Positions 14,601 to 26,600 of a stretch of DNA of 64,000 bases are shown in pieces. Made by a program: the position numbers and the translations under genes. The DNA comes from Planococcus citri. Lineage: Eukaryota > Arthropoda > Insecta > Hemiptera > Pseudococcidae. The DNA is taken from NCBI RefSeq assembly GCF_950023065.1, contig NC_088678.1, forward strand, positions 40,724,580-40,788,579. The letters run 5' to 3'. The notes under the pieces were generated by a model. It searched no databases. It worked only from the letters and a program-made list of their open reading frames with translations, and was not told the DNA's origin. Every line of letters starts with the position of its first letter. The stretch's first letter is position 1.

Positions 14601-17600
14601 AATTCTTGTAGGTTATAATTGTACTTATGCTTATCGTTAGGTGTACAGATTATTATTTTTCCAATACATGTGCATCGGTATGTTTTCATTTTTCATTTTT
14701 TTCCTGTACTTACTTACTTACTTACTTATCTATGTTTTCTTGTCTATTCTTTGATACTATTATTTTATTATTTTTATATTTTCAAGCACCTACTATTGTG
14801 CTTATTTATAACTTCATGTATCTACAATATCGTTTTTTGCAATGAGTAATAAAGAAATTCTAAAATACTGTCGAAAGTATACTTGCCAAGGAAAGTTTGT
14901 TATGAAGATGATAATTTTTTGATTTTCAATTTGAAAGTTTAAAGTTGAAAGTTGAAAAATGCACGATGCTTTGATGAAAAATCAAATCATTTTTTGATTA
15001 CGAAAACAAGTGCCATTTGAAAAAAATAAAATCGCAAAGGTTTAAAAAAATAAAGTAAATAAGGGGATGATGACTTTTTTTAAAATGTAGCCAAGTGCGA
15101 CATTGGCAAACAATGGTTAATATTTGCCTGGAGGTCATTTCTTTGAATTTCAATCAGTCTCACAGTGAATATTGCTGAAGCGATGAGTTGGTAATTTTCA
15201 CAGTTCCCACACCGCTTCAATATGACGAGTCCATTTGCATAAATTTTATTATAAGTAGGTATTAAAAAAGAAATGAATTAAATTTTTTCGATTTTACAGG
15301 ATTTGTACTTGAAAATTTTGTTTAAGTGACTTTTATTTATTTTTTTTTAAAATTCAATTTTTCAAAGTTCCATCCTCTCTCTTTTTCTTATTAAAGAAAT
15401 AAACGTTGACGTACGGTATCGTGGATTGTGTGGGAATTTAGACGTTATTTGGGAGATGATTTCTTTTTTTTCCATTTCTTTAGCTGCATTGAATCAAATT
15501 TTTTCACTCCCAATGGCTTGACTAAATCAGTCGATTTTATTATCATATTTAGCTGAAAAAAAGCACTGAAAATAGTTTGAAAAATCGAGTTCAACTTCAA
15601 CCCGTGCTTCAAGTCCTCCTACACGATTAATCGTATGGAGATGATGCATCTTGTACGCTCTAAGCTTGTTGAGAGAGTCAAAATTGAGGCAATCGACGTA
15701 CCTTCATTCGTTACATGTTTTTCATTTTCCAACAGAAAGTTCCTCAATTGTTTCTAGTTCGTTTCTCAAGTTTTAGAAAATTTCTTGATAAATTTTAAGA
15801 AGGAGATTTTTACATTTTAGAGTGACCTTTTCAGTTTTTCTCAATTTTGGAATCATTTTATTACTTTGAAGAAGTTTTCTAAATAAGACAAAAATTCGTT
15901 TGTTGCAACTGGAGGGAGTCGAATCTCTGCTTTGTGGCACCTTCAGAATATTTTGCAGTTATTTTACAACTTTCTTAGCTCTTTAGATATTATGGTCAGA
16001 TGGATTTTTTTGGCTCCTCTCGAGTCTTTTATTGATGGAATGGAAAGGAGTTCTGACCTCTGAACATATGAAAAAAATTGAGAAGAAATCAGTTGTTCTC
16101 ACTTGGCTATTTTTTACCTAAACTATGACCCTCTCAAAAATCATGCCCATGAGTTAGGGAAAAAAGGAAATTGGTGACTACCATTGACCTTGAATCAGTT
16201 CACGCTCAATTCTTCCACATTATCCTCTATATGAACTTTCATAAACGTACCTCAGAGTAAATTTTTGTTCCTTTATGTTCCAGAGCTTCGGGTATCACCA
16301 GACGTGGCAGCAGCCACATTCATGGCATCAGCCACATCAGTGCCGGAGATGTGCATCAACGTCATCGCCACATTCGTGACAAAATCAGATCTCGGAATCG
16401 GTACCATCGTCGGTGGCTCTGTTAACAACACGTTGGCCGTAGCAGGTGTGGCCGGACTAGCCGTACGAAAGGTAATTTCGCCGAGTTCAATAATCGCGTA
16501 AATTCTGAATTCTCGCAAGTCGAGTCGTCTGCTCTCGCATACATATATTACGATTACGACAATACACGTTTCAACTAAATTAAAAATTCGTCGCCGAGTT
16601 TCACACGACAAAAGTTGTAAAGCATATGTTACAATGGTGTATTAGTTACACGAGGTCTGGCAGCCGGCAGGAGGGGACACAAAAGTCATAGAAAGTGAGA
16701 GAGAAAAAGTCAAATAAAATTTAATTTAGCAACGTTGACTTTTACTCTTTACACAAAAGTTTTTCTTAAAATGAAAACAATCGTATTATACGAGTTATAT
16801 AATATTTTAAATTCCGTCGGCGTTGTGTTTCTACTTTATTTTTTTTTCTACATCGTTCAACATCCGCGTATCGTTCTCCGTGTATATACCAACAATCGTC
16901 GTCGCGAACGCGTAATTTTTAATGAGAAATTTCCAAAGAATATGCAATAAAGAGACGAACTAGCGCGTTTATTTCGCGCCGCGCTGCTCTCTCTTCACTT
17001 GATCGAAGAAACCCTATGCGAAAGCGTAGCGCAAACGGCGAGACTTTATTATAAAAATATAGCCTTTCGTACCACCTAAAGAGACCTCCATCCGAGAACT
17101 TGGTAGAATCCAAGTCGAGACAATTTTTCAAAAATAATCTTACACGCTGTTCGCAGCGAGACTTGGTCATAAAATTTACAGCGTCGGAGGGTCGCGGAGA
17201 GACAAGACTCGACGTAAAAACCTTTCTTATTTCTTTACACATACAAATGTGTAAATCCGTTTGAACACACCTTTGGCAACCAATTACCCAGACAAAAATA
17301 TCATTTCTTGAGCCTTCTTACTGGTTGGATTTCGTGCAGGTGGAAGCTCCCGCAGTAACTAGAAAGTACAAACGCGGAATACGTGTTAATTTACTTTTAA
17401 AACGCCAACTCGCAGGCGTTTCGAGTAAATTCCACGTAGGTAGGCTTTCGCAAAGGCTAAGCGGAAAAAATTCTCCGCTGAATCGTAGCGAGTGCAAAAA
17501 TGTAAACGATTTTCAACGAAATCAAGTAAACGTGAATGGATATTTTAAACTGTAATCCTCGTTTTTAACAGAGTATTAAGCTGGAAAAGTGGCCGTTATT

Positions 17601-20600
17601 GAGAGACAGTTTTATCCATATATGTGTGCTGGCAGTTTTGGCGTTAATACTTTCAGATGGCATTGTAGTATGGACCGAAGCTCTCGTTTTAGTAGTTTTG
17701 TACTTCATTTATTTCTTTGTTATGTTAACGCAAAAGCGTATACACTCTTTCATTTGTAAACTTACCAACTTTACGAGTTTCCTGTTTCGTAAGTAATAAA
17801 TTTTATTCTCCTTTTTTTTTTTCGCTCTCTCTATCTTTTTTTCTGCTTTTCGTTTTAATACGTTTTTATTTTTCTGCTATGTTTTATTCGCTCTCTTTTT
17901 CTTTTCATTTCTGTTTTTTTTTCTTCACCATGCTCGCTCTCTCCTCGCTTCGCTATCGTCTTCGTCGTCGCGACGCGCGTAACAATAATCCTTAAGCTAA
18001 CGGTAATGCTTTTTTTGATTATAACCGACGAATAAAGATTTTAATCGAAGTAACAATTTTTTTTCTCGCTTTTTGTACTCGTCTCTCGCTGCGCCATGTG
18101 TATGCTACTCTGCGCTTCTTAAGCTTCGAGTGTGCAACGAAAGCCCTACTATCTGTATTTCTCCTTATTGGTGCACAAAGCAGTTCAAAACGTTGGTAAA
18201 AAAAAATACTAGATGACGAGAAAAATAAATCCGCAGATTTCTCTCTTTCTTTGAACGCGCGTTTTCTTAACGGTAGGTAATATTTTGTACGACTGTTTCG
18301 TCGCTAAAAGCTGAAAAAATACATCTTAACGTCAATATTTTTTTAAATAATATAAAATATAAATTTTCCAAAGACTGAAATTTTTTTCAAACTGTTCTCT
18401 CATTTCAAAAAGAAATCGTATAAATAAAGTTTCGTATTTTGCACATTTTTGAGTTACACTTATTTTTGAAATCCTTGAAGGCAAATTTACCAGCGTGCAG
18501 CGCAGCGAAGAAAAAGTTGTGGGTATCATTCTTTAAAAGTAAATAAAATTGGTTTTTGAAAATAAATCCTCTGTAGAAATCGATGTATAATTTTAACTGT
18601 TTCAATTTTTAAATTGACTACCATAGTGGCAATTGTTGGTTCCTGTCTAAAAACTCGTTAACCAGCAGTTCAACACGCCATCTCTTTTCTATCTATGTAG
18701 TACATCTGTATGAATTGATTCCCACCTTTTCTTTTCACATGTACGAATTGATTCCCATCTTTTCTTTTCACATGTACGAATTGATTCCCACTTTTTATTT
18801 TCGAGTGTACGAATTAATTCCCATGTAATTTTTTATTGCGTATGAATGAATTGATTGCATTTCGCACCTTGGGAGTAATAAGGTTACATCTCAAAAAAGT
18901 GAATCTCATGTCAACAAAGTTGTAGAGAATTAAATTTCCAATCGACACAATGTCGTTAGTTTTTTTCTAGAGGGCTTACTTTTTGAGTTTTTCTCAAAAA
19001 ACTAAAATTTCATAATATGTGCAAATTCATTTTTTCCATTTGGTACAAACCAATAAAAAATGTACTTCTTCTGACTATTTCTATCTGACAAACATTTAAA
19101 ACAATCAAAACTGTTTGTTTACACTTTGTATGTACGAAATTTGCTCAAAAAAGGGTACAGTTTTTTGAGATGAACCCTGATAACTCCAAACAACTTGCAA
19201 TGTTGTAGGGATTTTGAGCCAACTTCCTCGTGGTGTCTTCTGGGTAACGCTAATAGGCTGGAATCAATTCGTACACTCAAAAATAAAATGTGGGAATCAA
19301 TTCGTACATATGAAAAGAAAAGGTGGGAATCAATTCGTACATGTGAAAAGAAAAGGTGGGAATCAATTCGGACATGTGAAAAGAAAAGGTGGGAATCAAT
19401 TCGGACACTTTTTTCATTTTGGGAATCAACTCACCAACTCCCATATTGTAGGTTCTTTGATCATGCCTGAGTCAAATTGTTGGACCAATTTTTGTACATT
19501 TCATTTATAATAGATAGGACATTGAAACCTTTACTTACTTGTCTATCTTTTTCGTTCCATTCCGTTCACGTTTTTTTTCCACCTGGTCTAGCCATTCTAA
19601 GGTTTAAAAAAAAACACCTTTAAAAGAAAACTCTTTGGTAGGGGTGGATGAAATGATAGCCCATACCAATGCAGCCAAAATCAGAACAATCTGTTAAGCC
19701 TCTCTAGGTCGTCTGTCTGTCTGTCTGCCTCACCTTGTCGGCCAGACTTGTCAAGGTCATTGACCCCGCGTGCCTGACCTTTGAAGTCATCAACCTGTCT
19801 CTAGACATCTCAAGGTCATTTGTATGCCTATCTGGTCTCCTAAGGTCATTCACCCCTCAGTATGGCTTCCCGAAGTCGGCTGTCTGTCTGACCTCTTAAG
19901 GTTACTGACCGACGTGTCCAGCCTCTCATGGTCATTTGTCCTCCTGCCAGGTCTTTTAAGGTCATTGACTTGTCTGTCTGCCTGTCTGGTCTCTCGAGGG
20001 TCGAGGCCACTGATCTACCTGTCTAGTCTCTCAAGGTTGTCAGCGTGCCAGTCTGGCTTCCCAAGGTCGTCTGTCTGTCTGTCTGTCTATCTTATATCTG
20101 TTTGACCTTCTAAGGTCATTGACCTGATGTGCCTGTTTAGCTTCCCAAGCGTCGTATGTTTTCTTTCTGGGTTCCTAGGTCATTGACCGGTGTGTCCTGT
20201 CAGGCCTCTCAAGGTAATTAACTCGTCTTTCTGGGTTATCGAGGTCATCTGCCGGCTGGGTCTTTCAAGGTCGTCTGTCAGCTTGTCTGGCTTCTCAAAA
20301 CTCCAAAAAGTCATTTGAAATTTCGTAATTTAGAGGTCGTGTAAATTCCAAAAATTTATTTGATTTTTTTATAGTTCGGAGGCAATGCAAGCTGGGTCGT
20401 TCCTCGTCAATTGAACCAAGAAGTGATGGGGGGGGGGGGTTCGGCGATTTTTTTGAAATTTTTCCTGTGGAAAGACCTTTTGAAGGGATGACCAATGGCG
20501 CAAATCGCAGCCCTGTACCCCATTTTTAAAGGTAGCCAGGGGGGTGTCAAAGTTTTCAGTGATCCTAAAATATCATCCATTTCAGCAGTGGATTACTCAA

Positions 20601-23600
20601 TAACCGCGATACCTACCAAAATGGAACTTTTTCTAATAGTTAGGGGTTTTGAAAGACTTTTTGGTGATATCATAAAAATCAGTGTTGCCACTTTTTTTCG
20701 TACAAAAAATTAGCTCAAAAAGTTTCAAAACGTAGTTTTCATATTGTTCCGACTCTCTAAAATTCTGAAAAAAATATATTATGGACAACTGTTCATGCTA
20801 AACAACATATTAAAAAATTGGGATGGTAACATGTTGCAAAGTCAATTTTAAAAAATTCTAAGTTTGCAAAAAAATGCTATTTTTTGATTTAAAACTTGAA
20901 AAAAAACTTTTGATAGGTGAAGTTGACCCATTTGACCCCTATTTTTACGTATCTGTCAAAAAAGTTGAAAAAAACCTTTCACTCGATGAAATGAACTCCT
21001 CACAAAAAAATCAAAATAGCAATTGAGGGTTTTCCTTTTGGGAAAGTGTATTCGGGGGAATGTCCGGAAACCACCCTAGTCGATTTGGGATGTGGAACTT
21101 ATGACAAGATTATATTTTCAGTAGCTAAAGTAAGTAGATGACAACGCGTTCTGGACGACTGTTGCTATAGAGGCTCTAGATCGTATCGAAAATGGTGGCA
21201 ATGGATTCGGAGGGTGAACTTTAGTGTGTAGAACAATTTTTGAATAATTTGAAACAACAATGAAAGATTTTGGATTTTTTTTCACTTGAGATTTCCAACT
21301 TGTAAAAAAAGAAACATACGTACCTACTTACATACTTTTTTCATTCGAGACATTTTTTGAAAAAGTGTATCGATGCATTGTTGAGCACTTTATATGCCTG
21401 AAATATGAGTTTCAATGGGATGGAACTTTCAGGCATGTTTTTTTTCTTCAATTCTCTGAATGACCCTAAAAGATTCCAACACTCCTTCACCCATATTAAT
21501 TGTTTCCGGATCAATGAACTTCACGAAAACTTTCTGAAATGCCGAAAACGATATGCAAATTGGATTTATCAACTTTACTACCTACCATACCAAGTTAAAA
21601 ACAATATCAGTAACTTGAGTAATTTGATTTAATTTTACTTCTATCCTACCCGAGATACCTACCTCTGTAGGTTGGTAGTTATGTAGGTTGTATTACCCAT
21701 GAAAAAGGGACGTTTGTCTAAACACGAATCACACGATATAATACGTACTTACTCGTAGGTACCCACTTACCTACTGCATATCATAGGATATGTATGTAGG
21801 TATATACCTACAGTTATTTTTACATTTCTTTGTGTATGGTTATGCATGTATACATTTTTCAAAAATATCTAACTTACATTATAAAACTTCATACATTTAA
21901 TTAGCTGCAAACAGAAATGAAGTATAGTAAAAACATAGGTACCGAGCAACAAGTTGAATATCTTCACCAGTCTCACAATATCCTGAAATCATTACAACAG
22001 TGTGTATAACGAAGCGAAATGTAGGTACCATACGAATTACGAGTTCGTATCGTATAATACGTATAGAGGTAACGTACACCTCGGTAGAATAAAATGCAAT
22101 TTCGTAAAATGAAAAGGCACTACTTTTCACCGAGCGAATTCTCTCATTTGTTTTATTCGAGATAATTATAACGAAAGAATAGACTTTCTAATTTAATTTC
22201 AAATTCCAAGCTATACGAATACAACTCCATAAATGCTAAATTAAAGGTTTATAAAATGAATAAAAGCCCAGCTTTCATTCTGCTCTTCTTCTTCGTCTCT
22301 TCTCTTGTTCGCTATCTTCGTTCGTGTGACACTAAAAATACCTACCGTGGCGTCGTTTTTCTACCAATTTACCTTTTACCATGACGCTTAGCGAAACGTT
22401 TTCGACCCTGAGATTTCATTACGAGCATACCGTGGCCATAACTGGGAGAAGCATGGAAAAAATCTTCCGTAGGTTAGCTCCGCGAGCACGAGGCTGTCAA
22501 ATATTTTTCCTTTTTTCGCTTTCTATATAGCCTACCTACCTTATGATTCACTAAATGGCTAAGGAAGGTTCAGTTCAGTCCAACCATGTCAACGTTTCGG
22601 ACGTTTAATTACCACACTGGCTAGCTCATATGTTATCCACATTACATAAGCATAACTGCTTCAGACTAGATAATCGTTCAACAATACGAGAAATCCATTA
22701 TATTCAGATTAGTGAACTTAATGTGAGTGAGTATAGGTACTAGGTAGGTAGGTCTATACGCGATGATAAATACGAAGTACATTTCCGATTTTCGTGCGTG
22801 TAATGCTACCGAAGCGCGAAACGTAGGCTACATCATTAGCTTTCCATTCACCAATATTGATAAGTCAATAAATACTCCTATTCACCGCATTTTACCAACG
22901 TACGAGTACCTACATATTGCCAACATATGGCAATATGGACCGAAGGTAAATGCATATAGTTAAAGTTTATCCTCCATATACTATCATTTCTGTCGAGGCG
23001 AAAAATCAAGTATTTTCGATTCATTACGTTCGGTTAAAGGTGGCGCATCGCGTAGTCAGCCTGTGCATTTTGCCCAATCAATCGAGTTCAACAACAACGA
23101 AAATTTTCAAGTGATCGAATACTTAATTATTCGATATTAAACGAGCCCAAATTATGCAGCTTCGTTGTTGCACTGTCGAATGCATATTGCGTTTTGGTTT
23201 ACTTATTTACTCGCTTGATGTAACTGTGTAGTGGTGAATTTGTGCTATAGGTACCATTTGCGCTGATTTAATTTAAACACATTCGTAGCGAAAATCAAAG
23301 TCTCTTCAACGATTATGTATTTGAAATTTACTGTTTTATAGCGTGTGCTCGTAAACGAGTCTACAATGTGCAGAGAGCTGAAATATACACAGTTTGCGAT
23401 CGTATTGACAATAACGTGAAGCTGAAACCTACTCAAGACCAGTCTAAACCTCCCAAAGATATCATCGAGCTTTGTAAGTGTAATTTAGAGGTCAAAAAGT
23501 GGTAATTAAGGTACCTAATACTTGATATATGATGAATCACTTGAACAAATTATTTTTAAATTTTTCTACATAGGTATGTGTTTTTTTTACTATGTACTGA

Positions 23601-26600
23601 TAATTTTTTCAAAATTTTTTAACCGTGACGTCCATGATTACTGCGTCATTTGTCATAAAATATACATATTTTACACACATTTTTTAAAATCTCATAAATA
23701 CCTATGTACAATGTACATAGACATACTCACTATCTATATCAAAAAATCTGTAGAAATGGCCTACCGATCAAGATTTTAGAGGCTAAAGTCTGTTTCTCTC
23801 GAATTTTGGGTAATCTTTAAAAATACAATTTTAACCAAAAATGAAAAAAAAAAAAAATGTAGGCATATAAAATTTTGCTCAATTATTAATTGAACTAAAA
23901 ACTTAAAACTTGGTTTTTGTACCCCATCTGTAATCCTTCAAATACACTAAAAGTAGTTTTGAACTGCTCAAAGTAGGTCGATAATTAGTTCTATAGAGTC
24001 ATCTGTAAATGAAAATTCTCTACAATCCCCTAAAAACTTTAAGGGTAAGATTTGTTATTCGAATGCATATGATTTTTTTAATTTTTTTAAAATATCTATG
24101 GGAATTTCAAATTTTTTTTTTTTTAATACATATAGGTGGTAGGTACTAAGTTTATGTAAATTTGCTGTTCTTACTTTTTATTTTTCAGACGAAGCTGAAA
24201 AGCAGAATAAAATTTTAAAATTATGGAAGTGGTTCACTTTCCCTATACGATTTCTTCTATCGTCGACGGTTCCAGATTGCAAATCTCGTACAAGAATTTA
24301 TCCCCTCACATTCATAATGAGTGTCGTCTGGATTGGATTGTGTTCTTACGTTGCATGTTGGATGACCACCATTTTAGGTACCTACCTATCTACCTACTTG
24401 CCCATTCAATTTGCAGTGTAGTAAAAAATATTTAAAAATATCAACGTTAGCATAGTAATCTGATAATTTTTCTAATGATGTTTTACTCATTTTCTGCAGG
24501 AGAAACATTTAATGTGCCAGATATCGTCATGGGAATGATATTTTTATCCGTTTGTGGGAACATACCAGAGACTTCCTCGGCTTTCATTAATGCTAGAAAT
24601 GGTAAGAATAAATTTCATAGATATGTATTTTTAAAAGCTATAGAAAATATCAAAGTGACATCTTTAAAAATAAGTTGACATTATTATTCAAACTCGATGT
24701 TCTCGAAAATCCCCACAAGCGACACACCACATGTCATTTTTAATTTTTTAAATTTTTTTACACGTTTTGGGCCCAGACTTGGTGAAGGAAGGGGGGGGGG
24801 GCAAAAAAGTTGGTTGGAAAAAATGAGTTTATATGAAAACTTGTTACTACTGAATTGAATTAAGTAGATAATAATTATCATGGTAATTTATTATTTTTTT
24901 CACTTAAAAAAAATCACCGAAATTGTGGACTATCACATCTTTAAAGGGTAGGTAATTCAAGTGTTTCGCATTTTTTAACAACAGTTTTCAACTTGTATGC
25001 CTATTCATTGTGGATAGTTCAGCTTTCACTAAGAAAATTCAATCATGTTGAATACCTACATTATATAAACTTTCCAAATTTTAATGATTGATTTTAAATC
25101 CTCCATTTACTTATTTTATTTTTAAATCCCGCAACATTTTCTAAACTTGTGTTTTTGTGTTCAGATGAATGGTACATAGAGAGAAAGGTCAAATGAGAAC
25201 CGCGATTGTCTATGTTCGAGGGCTTTAAATGAGGAAAGGAATGATTGAGTGAGAGGGATCAAATAAAAAAATTTTAAAAAAGAACAATTAATGAAATCAG
25301 CGTCATCAAAGTAAGTAGTAAACTTCAAAAAGATGCACCTAATTTTAAACTTTTTTCCAATTTTAATGAAAATTAAGTATGAGAAAAATTTTTTACTTTT
25401 TTTGGCATAAAATTCTCACTGTGAGGTCGTGTACCCATTTTTTCGTATTTGGTCATTAATAAGCCATTTTTCATTTTTCATTTTTTTTTTTAAATTTTAA
25501 ATGTACCTACTTCTAGAATGTAACAAAAAGATATGGCCAAATGGCTTTAACAAGACGTAACAACATTTCAAATTTTTAGGTCAATGACCTTCCTCTTCCC
25601 CTTCACCAGCGAGAACTTAAAGTATGTAGGTACCTACAAAAAATCTTTAAAATTTTTAATTTTTTTTTTGGAGAGATAATCACGATACCTATGTTACTTA
25701 TTATTTATGAGTTTTGGAGAAAAGAACTAAGTACGTATTACTTATTTTAAGAACTCTGAACTTACTAAAAATGAACTTTGAGTTTTTATACGTCTTAATG
25801 GTTCAAAATACATATTTTGAGATTTTTAAAAACTTGATATCTCACCAAAGAAGTTGAATTCTATTGACCTATTTAAACATTTTTTCCTATGATTTTTTGT
25901 TGGACTACCAAATATAAACTTTCTGTTCAAGAAATCGGAAAGCAACCCTTCATACTTAGTTCGCACCTTTGTAGTTTTTTTATTTTTTTTTATTTTAATA
26001 TTTTACAGTTTTTTGAATATTTTAGAAAGCTTGGCCCTTACAAGAAGGGGAAGGGAGGGGAGGAATTCCAAACTAACATAGCTTGAGCTATATTGTGTCA
26101 TTTGCATAAGCCAAATTCCAACAATTTTTTTTGATTTTTTTTTTGGTTCTCAACATTTTTTAGCAAGTAAAAATTATTGGTTGTGTATTTTCTGCATGTT
26201 TATTTATGGCTTATGACTGGTTGGTTGAAAAAAAATATTGAAAAAAATCAAGATAAGTGCAACTCAATTTGGGAAACCCTTCCGTAATTCTTTTTTGGCT
26301 TTCATAAAATGCAATTGACACAATATAGCTCGAGCTATGTTACATGTAGAATGGCGTCCATTCTGGTACTGAAACACATTTTGACCTTAAAAAAATCAAA
26401 ACTCAGCATCTATGAGGAAAGCATATTGAAGCCTTACGAAAAGAGCAACACCTGTGTCATAATCTCGATATTTATTTATTTATAGGTATAATTATATGTA
26501 TAATTGATATCCATGTTTCACTTTTTCCGATGGTTCTTGGAAGTTTTTTATCCTCTCATCCCTTCTAAGGTCAGGGTTTCCCATAACATTGCTTCCGCAT

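Noticed and set aside
16273..16611. 112-codon minus-strand ORF over exon 3
   Set aside because: Antisense of the alpha-1 repeat exon.
19195..19510. Repetitive ORFs with an 11-residue period
   Set aside because: The 33-bp tandem unit is a multiple of three, so frames stay open by repetition; they lie in the foldback element.
19824..20105. 93-codon Leu/Ser-rich ORF
   Set aside because: It is a reading of the GTCT/AAGGTCA minisatellite.
25550..25620. Similarity to 47550-47620 (TTTTTAGGTCAA followed by C-rich sequence)
   Set aside because: The match is short and broken; too weak to call a repeat family.
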